Shown: in pieces, positions 1-11,188 of the stretch | Position numbering within the stretch: the stretch's first letter is position 1 | Layout of the letters: every line of letters begins with the position of its first letter | NCBI GenBank assembly: GCA_032358255.1 | Contig: JAULBX010001447.1 | Coordinates: 1-64,000 of the forward strand | Direction of reading: 5' to 3' | Length of the DNA stretch: 64,000 bases | DNA from: Heterotrichella gracilis | Lineage: Eukaryota > Sar > Xanthophyceae > Tribonematales > Xanthonemataceae | Made by a program: the position numbers and the translations under genes | The notes under the pieces: model-generated | The model's input: the letters and a program-made list of their open reading frames with translations, nothing else | Told to the model about the DNA's origin: nothing | The model's database searches: none

Positions 1-324
1 GGTTTTAGGGTTGAAGTGTGGGTTCCAACATAAACGTTTTAAACCAGGCTTAATCAGGGTCATGTTCCATGCCCTATGAAGTTTACAACTCTACATCGTG
101 AAGCTAGACCCCAGGGGAGACGTAGATGATGTGAAATACATTGCTTCAACTCAACCTGTTGGGGTTCGTTGCAGTGTGCATGGTAGCAAATTGTCAACCA
201 GGTGGCAGGTTTGATGCGCGTTGTCCATCACAGTGTGTGCATCACGAGGTGATGCACTTGTCCACATAGGTTGTCCTATACCATTCTAGCTGCCCATACT
301 ATGATCATCCCGGGGATCCCTTAC

Positions 325-3300
325 CTGGCTGCCTCATCCGCCAGTTTCTTCTGGCCCTGTCGCCACCTGCGCCACTGGCGAACCTCTGACTGGGGGGATG
401 TTGCCCCCGGGTGCACTGGGCTATCATGCTCCTTTGGCCCTGCACGGGACAGAGCACACGTGCACGGCATGCTAGCCCAAAAATGGTTGCCAGGAAAAGC
501 CTAAACCCTAAACCCTAAACAGCTTCATAAAATGCTGCACACGAGTGCGCCTCCCTTGGGACTAGGCTTGTGGTCTAGAATACGAATGCTATGTTGGTTG
601 CAAGCGCCTGTGTGTGTGCTGGTATACCCTCACCTGCCCCACTGCCCCTCCCACCGCTACTGGAGGCATCCCTGGCACCCCCCTCAGACCCCCGGCTGTC
701 AAGGAGACCATTATAGCCCCCGTCACCAGGGGAGGGCGGCCCCTTTTCCTCTTCATCCCCATCCTCCTCCTCGCCGTGTCGCTCCCCTTGACGCTTGAAT
801 GCTGCCAACTGGGCGCCACGTAACCTCGCGCCGTTCACCAAGGAGTGGGGATTATTGTCCTGGGGGTGCAAATGAACAAGAATTGATTTGGGATCAGCAC
901 AAAGGGGGGAAGGAAACGAGGTGAGGACCCCACACAAAATAAACAATTTTAATACCTGGCATGATTGGAGTAACAAAGACACTGACCAATTTTGTACCTC
1001 TGAGTTGATAGTCAAAACCACAGATGACGACAGGAGGGGTTATTTTTGTTAACAAATTTGCGTTGCGTAATTCACACCAACTGTGTGCTTGCTTCCAAAG
1101 CGCAATCTCAGCGGTGCATGCTCATGCCGGACATGCAGTTCGCCCCCTGACCCCCTACCCCCAACCGCACACACCTGCAGCGCCGTCACAACCCCTGCCG
1201 CCTGCGTCTCCTCGTAGTTGCGCCGCATCTGCTGCCACAGGGAGGAACGTCGAGTGCGCTCGCTCCCCTTGCGGGCCCCCTCGCCCCCCTCTCCACCCCC
1301 CACTCCCTGGGCTAGGGTGCTGCGGCGCCGCCAGGATAGACTGCCAGCATCGGAGGGGGGCCGGCTGGGGATGGCCATTGGGGAGTCCTGGGGTGCATTA
1401 AATTCATTTCAATTCAATTAGGAAGGGGCATGTGGTGCGGTGGCATAAGTATGGGATGCATGGGGTGCTGGGTGCATGCATGGGGGAGTCCTGGGGTGCA
1501 GTGGGGAAGGGGTATGAGGTGTGGTGGTGTAAAAAATGGGGTGAATGCGGTGCTGGATGCATTGGTCCCGGGTACGCATGTCACTAATGCTGGGTGTGGA
1601 GATTGGAGCTCTGGCCTGTAGGGGCTTTGAGTGTGTCACACACTGCACTAGGGTTCTAGGGTAGAAGTGTACTTGTTGTAAGAAGTGCTCACCTTGTCAG
1701 GAGTTGCACGTGATGTGCATGTGGTGTGTACTGAAATGAACTACACTGTTTGTTGTAGGGTTTAGGGTTTAGGCTGCAAGCCAAGCACTTGCACCCTTGA
1801 ACCCTAGGCAGGGCTACACATCCTGCTGCTTGTACATGACCGCGCCTGGCGTCTAAAAGCATGCTCAATGCACGCATATATCATCAGTACCCACTCACCC
1901 CGCTGGATCCCTCTGTCCCCTCCATCGCCCTGCTACCCCCTTTTGCCCCTGCCTGCCCCAGGTCCAGAGTGAAGCGCGCGGTCTTCTTCACCGAGCATTT
2001 GGAGGGAGGGGGGAGGGGCTTGGACAGGTCCAAACCGTTGGCGGAGCACAGCTGCAGCAGGAAGCGTGTGGGTTTGACCAACGTGGGGATTTGTTAAATC
2101 AATGGGGATTTATCAAATCAATGGAGTTGCAGAACCAACGAGGCAAGCAGGTATGGGCCATGGCATGTGAGCAGGGGTCAAGGCAGTATCCTGCATCCTC
2201 CATGGCGCCCCTCCTGATGGGCTGCAAGCCACACTATACATCCTAAACCCTAAACCCTCGTTAGGTTATGCAAGCCACACTACCGAGCCTGTGCATCCAC
2301 CACTTCCCCCAAGACTACATCCCCAGCCAACCATTCAATCGCGCAACACTCCCTCCCAACCCATTGCCCAACTACCCTTCACCTGCCCTCCACACTGGAC
2401 CCATGCTCCCACCCACCACTATAACCCCCAGTGCCCGCCCACCACTACACCCCCACCCCCCCACCACGGCCCCCCACCACTACCCCCACCCTAACCCCCT
2501 CACGGCCCCCACCTGCACCACCAGGGATGCATACTGCTGCCTGGCCGCCTGCCCATGCTGCGCCTGTGGCTGTCCTCGCAGGCGGCTGCGGGCGCGGGTG
2601 GTGGGGGAGCGGCGGGGGCTGGAGATGGCTGTGGAGGCGTGGCTGGTGGGGGTGATGGAGTGCTTCCTGCAAGGGGGGTGGAGCAGGGATGATGGAATGG
2701 GGAAGGAAAAGGTGAGGTGGGTGCTGGTACGGTCATTGGTTGTTAATCGGGCGCATGTTGCTGTCATACAGTTGAAGGTTCAGGGTGCATGGTTTAGGTT
2801 TAGGGTATGTGAACCGGGCGCATGCTGCTGTGATACCCTGTGGACCCTTGGAGGTGCATATGGGTCTACCAAACTGCACCTGAGTTTTCATCGATACTCT
2901 TATCCTAACATCCTATTGGTAATAGGTAATGGATTGGGTGGAAAACGTTTAAATGAGAGTGGGGGCTGAGCGCGGACCCTAGGGCCTCACCTGCCGGTGG
3001 GCGCAGGGGACTCCCCCCCTGTGTTTGCCCCCATCTCCTTCAGCACCCTTGCCAGCAACCTGCTTGGCTTGATACCCGCCTTCACCTGCAGCAAAGCCAA
3101 GCAGTTTCTCCCGTTTACAGGCAAATGCAGCGTGATAACATGTATATGCAAGCCGTGCTTTGTTTTCCCCTGTGTGACCAAGCCACGGCAGGCGGTGGAA
3201 TGCACTGGATTTCCCGCAAGTGCCACCCAAACATACACTATGAGGATGCTGACCTTGTGTGCAACTGAAGTAAAGCAGAGTGCAAAGAGCTGTGTTGCAG

Positions 3301-3467
3301 CCATTTGCACGCGTGAGAATAATATTACGCTGGCAATTTCCCCCCCCTGTGTGACTGACCTGGCGCAGGCTGAGCTCCCATAGTGGTGGCTGTTTGGGCG
3401 CAGTGGGTGGGGCGCCTCCCACCCCTGGAGCACACACTGCCTTGCCCTCACCGCCTGAGACTGCCAT
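325..3467 (-). CDS. Uncharacterised spliced gene, 3' end off the left edge
   Basis: Proposed exons on the minus strand are 3467-3360, 3085-2991, 2666-2513, 2051-1899, about 1364-1175, 859-634 and 439-325. The start ATG at 3467 opens a Gly/Ala-rich segment that splices in phase 0 to VKAGIKPSRLLARVLKEMG. A Ser/Arg-rich exon follows, then one containing CSVKKTARFTLDL. Later exons are hydrophilic: a basic segment with RSSLWQQMRRNYEETQ, an acidic Glu/Asp stretch, and QWRRWRQGQKKLADEAAR. Intron phases agree between exons 1-4 and between exons 5-7. The 1899 to 1364 junction needs two more bases, so a small exon or another splice site is missing there. The last visible exon ends in phase 2 at a GTAAGG donor, so the gene continues to the left. 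I recognise no domain family. The composition suggests a soluble, partly disordered, charged protein. Confidence 0.55.
500..520. repeat. Interspersed telomere-like motif (CCCTAAA)n
   Basis: About three units of the TTTAGGG heptamer (here CCCTAAA) lie in the intron between minus-strand exons 634 and 439. Comparable short tracts occur at 1756-1772, 2242-2258, 5503-5518, 10304-10316, 18661-18676 and 52608-52638. They are too short and too internal to be a chromosome end. Confidence 0.9.
1378..1580. repeat. Imperfect tandem duplication, period about 103 bp
   Basis: The motif gggagtcctggggtgca occurs at 1381 and again at 1484. It is followed in both copies by a diverged segment (gaaggggtatg.ggtg.ggtgg type). 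The repeat starts just upstream of the acceptor of the minus-strand exon 1364-1175, so it lies in an intron beside an exon edge. Similar intron duplications recur elsewhere in the window. Confidence 0.7.
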
Positions 3468-4847
3468 GCTGACAACCACCTGGCTGGGCCTCGGAAGAAG
3501 GTTCCTGAAAGCTCGTTTGGGTGGGCGATGTTTACCTTTGTGTGTCCTGGTCTAGTACTGCTTGGCTTCCAACTTCTGGGTTGGATGTGCATGTGCTGCG
3601 TGGTTATGTATGCTCTACATGCAAGGATACTACACTGCTGCCTGACTCAGGTAAAGCTGGTGCTTGCTTGTTGCGGGCCATAGCTTGCCTGACTCCAGAC
3701 TTCAAGATGGTAGAGTGTCCCACATTAGCACAACCTAGCCAGGATGGCCATCACGTGAGCTGGAAGATTTGATAGCCCTGTATCAAGAACAAGCACTATT
3801 GCTAGTTGCTTACAGTAGAGACTTTCTGAAACGTCCTGCAACTGACAGGCTGCTCTGCTCTGTTCTCTGACACCGCTTTGCCTGGGATGCTAGCCTGCTC
3901 CTCTCCAGGATACCCTAGAATTTTGCAGCCTCATATCTCGATTGCGCAATGGATGGCTTGTGGCATTGATCAGGATAGCTAACCACAATCAGTAGTAGGT
4001 GAAAGGGACGCTGTCTCGAAGGTTGTGAAGGTGACCTAATTGTGTTCACCTGGGCTGCCTGTGACTCCAGCTATCGGTAAAGTCATACTTAAACTCTCGA
4101 CCTGTGCGCTGCCATAAACCTCTACGACGTCGTCAAGTACAACCCTGCCTCATATGCACACGGCTTCGTCCACTTCTGGGCCCTGTTTCGGTGCTGAAGC
4201 TCGTGGCATCTCCCCGCATGCTCGATCGGCGAGGGAGGCCCAAAACCAAGGCTCCTGCAATATGGCGAACTCGTAAGACAGGCCACAACTATGTTTTAAT
4301 CCCGGCTGAGGATAAAAAGTCGTGTTGCTTCGTTGGCGACCATCTTCATCTATGGGACGTTTCCGAGGGAAAGGGGGAAAATCTGGGGAGGTCCATAGCT
4401 GCATGCATTCTGAGGCCAGGCTTTCATGAGGTGCCAACGCTTGCATTGATATTGCTGTTGGGTAACTAGTACTAGTACGCTAGGCTTACCCCTTCTTATG
4501 CGCAACTCATAACAGTTGTGGCCACATGCATGCATATGGCAACTGTTCCTAACTAGCTATCACCCAAGCTTCCGGCGAGCGCCCTGTATACACCTGGCTC
4601 GGAGCCACACTCAATGCCCTGCATAATATACAGCCTTGTATTTGAGTGGGACTAGGAGCGAACTGCAGTTGTGTCACCACACTGTACACATTGTATGTAC
4701 CAGTTGTGGCATGCCTGGTGACGTTCTCAGCCCAGGCTTGTAACCAGCAGGTTCAGGGAGACATCCTTAACTACAGTCTATCATTCCATTCAACTAGCCA
4801 CACGTTACTGAGGGTAGCTCCAGCAAAGCCAGTTGCGCTGCACCGCC
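3468..4847. other. Divergent intergenic region, no gene seen
   Basis: This lies between the start of the left-edge minus-strand gene and the CRM gene on the plus strand, so it should hold both promoters. Open frames here are short, carry no recognisable motif and do not join across plausible introns. I see no RNA gene. Confidence 0.5.
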
Positions 4848-6587
4848 ATGCAGCGCCCCCTGGCGCCCCGACACCCTTTAGGGACGGGCCACCTCCCACA
4901 ACCACAACCAGGCAGAACCAAGGGCACCACACCCCCTCAAACCTCCCTTATCAGCACACACAGCCTCATTCTGCGTGCAACAGCAGCGTCCACCAACCAG
5001 CAAAAACGCAGGCATGGCGCTAGCTGCCAGGCATCTGGAGAACCACACAACAGCGCACCGGGCACTGCACCCACCAGCACAGACACATACACAGATACAA
5101 CCACAGCCGCAGAAAGAGTAGCAACCACAGAGGTTGCCACAGGCACAGGCACTGATATACCCTTAGCGGTGGCATCAGTGAGCCCAGCTGCGGGTGGTAG
5201 GCAGCAGCAACCCCCTGGTGCCACAACGCTGCCAGAGGTACGTGGCTGCAGGCCTGACGTCACAAAGTAGATAAGGCGTTATTCAAGAGGCTTGTTATTC
5301 AAGAGGCTTGTTTAGGAGCACTTGCCACAGCTATCGCACAGGTTGGCTTCACACGTACGGTGTACCTTGTCTCTGGTATGCTGGATGTTAGAAGCCCTGT
5401 GCATGTTCAAGTGTGTCTGCATGTAAGCCATAGCACTGGTTGGGCTAGCGTATCAAACTGCACTTTTGTCATAACACCCTGTTCAGACCGTACGCCTACC
5501 CCTAGGGTTTAGGGTTTTCTGCCCCTTTCCCTGCAGGAGCGCCTGCGCCAGCTGCGGCGCGAGGGGCTGCTGGTGGAGCACATCACAAAAATAGGTGAGC
5601 GTAGATGCAGGGGCCACCATGGGGCATAGGCGGTGAGGCGGTGTGTGCAGCATGTCAAAGCTTGTGCACAAGTACATGCCGGGCCCACAAAGCGCATGCC
5701 GCAGCCCAACTCATGCCATTCCACAACCGTGTATGTGGCAGGTTCCCCTGGGCCCCATGCGCATTTATTATTTAGCCACCCAAATGTTTTCTATGCGCAC
5801 CCTCCCCCACCCATGCACCCGCTGCACGACCTGCATTTGCCCTGCTGTGCCCCATCAAGGTGTGCGTTGTACCTCCAGGCCGCAGGGGAGTGTGCCCCTA
5901 CCTGCTCAATGAGATCCACAGCCAGTGGCGGGCAAGGGAGGTGGTGCGGCTGCATGCCAAGGGGAAGCACGCAACAAACATGAAGGTAGGGGGAGGAAAG
6001 GGGGTTGGTCAAGGGTGTTTGCGCTGCAGAAACTGACAATGGACATGCATGTGGGCGTGTAGCCAAGGGTTTTCCTAGCGCTCTGTGGAGTACGTGTAGG
6101 GTACACCAGCCATGGTACTTGCGGCACAGCACATGGTTGCAATGGTGATTGGTGGGCTGGCTTACCTTGCAGCTGCCCCACCCAAGTGCCCTCGTAACCT
6201 TTTGCTGTAACAAAAAAGTATAAATTGGCATAAAACAACTTCAAAAGCAGGCGTTTCATTTTCACCACAGACGTCGCATGCTGGGGTTTCCCCACCACTG
6301 TGCAGGCTCTGGCTGAGGAGCTGGAGGCAGCCAGTGGAGGCATCGTGGTGCACCGCACGGGAGGGCGCATGCTGCTGTACCGGGGGGACCACTACGACCC
6401 CCAGCGCCACGTGGCGCTCTCCCGCAACCAGCTCAGTGCGCACATGGGGACAGACAACTACGACCCATCCAAGGCGGGGCCGGAGACGCTCGCGCGCGCT
6501 GCGGCGGCGGCGGCACAGCGCGCAGCGGCCAAAGCTAAAGCCGCGCAGGCGGAGGCAGTTTGGCACAAGGAGAATGCAGCCGAGTAG
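4848..6587 (+). CDS. CRM-domain (YhbY-like) RNA-binding protein
   Basis: Proposed exons are 4848-5237, 5537-5594, 5879-5985 and 6306-6587; phases agree and give 278 aa. The first 130 residues are a Thr/Pro/Ala-rich leader with scattered basic residues that could be an organelle transit peptide (inference). From about residue 131 a CRM fold is readable: RLRQLRREGLLVEHITKIG, then GRRGVCPYLLNEIHSQWR with EVVRLHAKG, then LEAASGGIVVHRTGG and MLLYRGDHYDP. These match the conserved CRM blocks (GVTPxLVxxIHxxWRxxEVV and TGGxVVxRxGxxxxLYRG). CRM proteins bind RNA in chloroplast or mitochondrial group II intron splicing and ribosome maturation. This one has a single CRM domain and an Ala/Lys-rich coiled tail. 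The first exon is less certain than the other three. A TTTAGGG tract sits just before the second acceptor. Confidence 0.82.
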
Positions 6588-8064
6588 GGTTTAGGGGTAG
6601 GCGCTGGGACATTCAACCTGGAGCATTTTGGAACCCTATGCGAGTTGGTGCAGTTGAACCACACCCCAGTTTGTTTCCAGTAACTAGTTCTCAGAAGAAT
6701 GTATTTGCAAGTCAGCATGATGCTTCAGCCATTGCAGTAGCTAGAATTCAACACCGGAAGAATTATAGAGTTGAGGTCAAATATGGCGGCACAGCTAGGA
6801 TTGAAATCGTTAAATGAATTGAAATGCTCCGTTGACGGCAGCTGCCACATATTTTAGTAATTTAGGATTTCTATAAGGTACTGTTCTTGAATGTCATTTA
6901 GTGTGACACAACTGATTCTGAAGCAGGTCCTTCCATTCAATGGAAGGGAATGGCCGGGACATCGATGCATCATGCACCGGTAGTGATTGATGCGTAAGAC
7001 ATGCCTTCTGTTGCATTCGTTCTGGCTGGTGTGGTGCCCTGGTGCGAGCCAGTGGCCCCCTAACTACGCCTCTGTGCGTTCCCTTTCTTTCTTTCAGGCT
7101 GCTAGAGGTTGGACGCCATGGCAAACTCTCAAATTGTTCACAAGTAGCTATAGACCGTACACGTGTGACACAGAGTGCCGATCCGGGAAACAGGCCCTGG
7201 CTTGCCAGAACTTCTGCTTCAAGCACATTGCACATACTTCCGGACAAACTGCGTGAATCCAATGCCATTGGGTAATCAGATTCCATATTTGCACTGCCAA
7301 CTGTTGTTACAGAAATTCGCATGATGCAAATCCTTCAACCTTTTCTATGCACTACTCAAGTGATAGCAAGATCTGCCTGATTCAGACAACACTACTGAAT
7401 ATGGTTTCAGGAAGTTCACTGTGAGAAGAGATTGATGTGCTTGGAAGACGTTGTCGTCTCAAAAATTGGAGGACCATGTTGGACCATGATCGGCCTGGGC
7501 ATATGACATAAATGTGGCTAAAGCCAGAGGGCCTCGCAGCAACAGCAACAAAAACACAAATACCAATACTGTTGAAAATGGTGTACGCAAATCATATGAT
7601 ATGCCACAGCAAAAGCGATTAGACTTCCGATGCAATAACATGCGAATACGCTCACATGCATGGGGGAAAGTGGCATCTTAGCCATGTCAAACTGTCACGG
7701 AAACTGAGCATGCATGCAAGCTGCTGCAGCCCCCGGAAAGAACAGAATAGTGAGCAAAATCATGGCCCATCCCCAAAAGTACACAACTGTTTGCCAGCCA
7801 AATCTCAGCGTAAAAGATACCCAAGCCCCAACACCAAAACCTGCTGTTCAGCTGCTGAGTGCTCAGTTCTCTTCTCAAATCACCCCCCCGGGATGGTGCC
7901 CTGCAGAACGAGCAACGGCAGGGGGCCCATAGCTGCGCTGCGGAATTCAAACATCGCGCGCATGCACCTGGCCCCCCGCTGCCTCACTCCTCCCTGGCCC
8001 ATGTCCTGAGGACAAATCAGGGGCCTTGCCCCAGCACGGTGTGCTGTGCGTGGTGCTGCCCGCC
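6588..8064. other. Convergent intergenic region, no gene seen
   Basis: These 1.5 kb separate the 3' ends of the CRM gene and the LCIB-like gene. The DNA is more AT-rich than the exons. Frames of 60-130 codons occur on both strands, but none shows a domain, a signal peptide or matching splice partners. I see nothing supportable beyond presumed 3' UTRs. Confidence 0.5.
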
Positions 8065-11000
8065 CTACTTGGCGATGCTGTTGCTGACGAACTTGTTGAG
8101 CTCCTTGTTGATGTACTCCACGCTCTGCTCCTCGCTGAAATTGGTGAAGGTGTCGGTGTCGAGGCTGATGGAGCCGCCAACGTTCTGCACAGGGGGGGGG
8201 GTTGAGAGTGAGTACCAGGGGAAGCAGAGCGGTTGTGTGGCATGGTAAGAACCGGGTCAGGACGGTGCCAATCTCTATAGCATACGGGGTAGGCAGGTAG
8301 CGCGCATTGCACACTACTGATTGACAAGGATGGACAAGCAGCGCATTGCCCATGGCGTGTGTGGTCCAGATTACACACACTCACACACACTGACTTGCAG
8401 CTTTTTTCCCCCTCACCTCAGCGGGTGCGTCCACCACCAGTCCAGCCTTCCATGCAGGGTCGGAGGGCAACATGGGCTCCAGACCCTCCTCCAGCAGCAG
8501 GGTGCGGTAGCTGGCAGCCTTGCCAGCGGACTTGGTCAGGTTTTCTTGCGAGTCGGTCCAGGAGATCTCCACCTCCCTGATGGTGCCCAAGCCGCCGTTC
8601 TCGCACACCAGGTCCTTGGTGGGCGCGTTGTTGGAGGCCAGCAGGTTGATCTGGCGGGGGGTGAGGGTCTGCGGAGGGGAGGGGAGGGGTGAGGGACAGT
8701 GTAGGTGCATCGTGTGTGGCATGCAATATGGGGCAGGCCATTGGGTACCGCACACCCAAAATGGGGTTACAGTGGCGCACAGCACAGTGTCACAGTGGCG
8801 GGGCCAGTTGGCACACGAGGCAAGCAGGGGTGTTTGCGGCGCCAAGCCCAGGCAAGGCTGGGTGTGTGTTGTGCGTACCGGCAGTGCGCTGATGTTGAGG
8901 TATGTCTTCACGCCGTCCACCACTGTGTAGGCGGTGCTGGGCCACACAAACTCGAAGGTTGGGGATGGGCCGTCAAACTCTGGTCCCCAGTTGTGCACCT
9001 GCACGCCTGTGATGACTGCGTAGTCGGCCTTGGCGGGGTCAACGGCCTTGCTGCATGGGGGAAGGGGGAATCGGTCAGTGACATTGTCAATGCATGGAGA
9101 GGGTGGGACCATGATGGTTGCCCATGTATACATATGGGAACAACGGAAGAGTCAGTCAGGGATATTATCAATGCATGGAGAGGATGCAATTGTGATGGGT
9201 GTTCATGTACACAAAAAGGAACAAACACTCAACACTGCATGTGCCTTTCCAGAGCGTGTGAACCCTAGCCCAGGGTTTTGGTTAAACACGGCGCCCTACC
9301 TGACAAGGTACTCCAGGTCATCGCTGATGGTCCTCTCAGCCAGCTTGGTGATATCCACCAGGTCCATTGCCTTCATGGCCTCCTCGGATGTGCCCTCAAA
9401 GCGCAGGCGGCGGGCCAGGCGCTGCTTGAGGATGGACAGCTCGGGGTCAAGGGGGTCGTGCACTGCGGGGGAAATGGTGGTGGGTGAGGATTGAGAGGGG
9501 AAGGGAGAGGAGTTTTTAGTGCGCATCCCCAGGCGTGGGAGCGGGTCAAGGGTTGCGCACTGTGGGGTGCAAAGAATCTGGGATTAGGGAGGTGTCCAGG
9601 CATGGCATCAATGGTGGCTTTTTAATTCCCCATGCAGTGCAACATTGTGAGAAGGTTGGTGTGCACTTGACAGGGTGCGTACCTCCGGGGATCTTGCAGG
9701 AGTTGGTGATGCCGTTGGCCTTGATCTCACCCAGGGATGCTGCCAGGGCGCCGCATGCGCACGACTCGCCTGGGCGGCCAGGGCGGGAGATGGCGCCCAC
9801 CTTGCCGGTGGCGTCTACAGCAATGTGGGGGAAGGAGAAGAACACGTAGCGCTCCTTGCCGGATCCCTGAAAGGCATTGGGGGAACAAAAGGGTTCAGGG
9901 CCTGCTGAATGTATTTCAGGAATATGCAAGGCAGCTGTAGGATGCTGGCAGCCACCCTTGAGCCAGGGAGATCACTTATCCACACGTGCAGTTTATCATA
10001 CAGTGATTTATACTGCGACGCAGATGACGGCAGCGGGTACGTGTGGATTGGGTACCACGCAGGGTTTTGCAAGGGTCCCGCTGTCTCACCGAGCAGATTG
10101 GCGAGTGGCTGAAGCCTGCCTTGAGGCCGGTCACACCGCAGGTGAGCACACCACCCAGGCCGTTGGTGTTGAAGCCGGAGCCAAACACGTCCTCGATCTT
10201 GTACTTGAGGCTGTTGGTGATCTCATCACGGCACAGGTTGACCATGGCTGTGGGTGAGGGGAGGAGGGGGTCAGTGCTGGGTGCACTGGTGTGGGAACCC
10301 TTCTAGGGTTTAGGGTATGTGTGTGGGTGTGCAGGTGTGCGCTTTCTGCCAACCAGGACAGCAACAATACAATGCAGCCACGCTCCGGCAAGCTCTTCAA
10401 AGGCATATCGCAGTGGTTGCACTCAGAAGGACAGCGTCTGCCAAGCCCCAGGCACAAGCAACATCTCCGAGCATGCCGGGCCTCACCGATGGAGTTGTCG
10501 CCGGTGAAGCCAAAGGCGTACAGCGCCACCTCCACGCGGGAGATGAAGTCGTCGATGCCCATGGCGCCGTCGAAGCTCTCGTTCACCACCTTGGCGCGGC
10601 CAGTCACGTAGGCCTCTGCGGCGTACTCCTCCTTCACCAGGCTCCCGGTCTTGGCATCGTTCTTGAACAGGGACCAGAGACCGTTCTGGGCAGCAGCCTG
10701 CACTGGGGCCCTGGAGAAGCAGAGAGAGGGACGGGTTAGGGGCAGGTTGCGGCGAGGGACAGGGAGAGTAGTAGGTGTATTGGTGGGTTTGCAGACGACA
10801 GGTGGGGCGGAATGGAGGCATGACAGTGAGATGGGGGCCTTGCGACGAAATGCGAGAAGTGCAGGAGAGCTTGAAGCAGTGCACTATACTTGCAATAACA
10901 AACCAATCTGCCGGAAGGCTTTTTTGGTTGGGAACTAGCATACTTCTGATAGCGTGCACTCCAAGATAGGGTGTTGGAGAAGTTTGCTGGTGGCCGACAG

Positions 11001-11188
11001 ATCGCCCAACAAAACCCGTTGCGAGACTGGCAGGGTGGTACATTGTGCGCGTTGGGCACTTACTTGAAGGAAGAACGAGACCTGGTGCGCAGTGGGACAG
11101 CTGCCAGGCCCTTGGAGCCCTTGGTGAAGCTGCCCTGGGTGCTCGTGGGCAGGGTGCTGGTGGGTGCCATAGTCTGTGCCATCACCAT
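8065..11188 (-). CDS. LCIB-like theta-type carbonic anhydrase, plastid targeted
   Basis: Eight exons: 11188-11064, 10710-10487, 10247-10090, 9866-9683, 9462-9300, 9050-8879, 8668-8417 and 8184-8065. All phases fit and give 465 aa. The first about 42 residues are Ser/Thr/Arg-rich with almost no acidic residues, as in a chloroplast transit peptide. The LCIB/theta-CA core is clear. LCRDEITNSLKYKIED holds the likely Zn ligand Cys122 beside Asp124; GLGGVLTCGVTG follows. FFSFPHIAVD holds the His ligand (about 183), and CACGAL the second Cys (about 207). DPELSILKQRLARRLRF is another family block. LCIB proteins interconvert CO2 and bicarbonate in the stroma of algae at limiting CO2; the beta-CA-like metal site is known for the family. 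The C-terminal part from about residue 343 (TLTPRQINLLASNN onward) I cannot match to the core. Whether it is an active enzyme or an LCIB/LCIC-type partner cannot be read here. Confidence 0.9.
9068..9225. repeat. Intronic tandem duplication, period about 81 bp
   Basis: Within the intron between LCIB-like exons 9300 and 9050, gtcagtgacattgtcaatgc and a diverged copy (gtcagtcagggatattatca) begin about 81 bp apart. Both run into caatgcatggagagg at 9088 and 9169. It is one of several short tandem duplications in introns of this window. Confidence 0.75.

Noticed and set aside
500-520. Possible chromosome end from CCCTAAA repeats
   Set aside because: Tracts are only two to five units long, occur in both orientations and lie within introns between coding exons.
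2581-2710. Plus-strand exon-like frame LRARVVGERRGLEMAVEAW
   Set aside because: The minus strand of the same segment is an exon with consistent acceptor, donor and phase on both sides (2666-2513), so only one strand is called.
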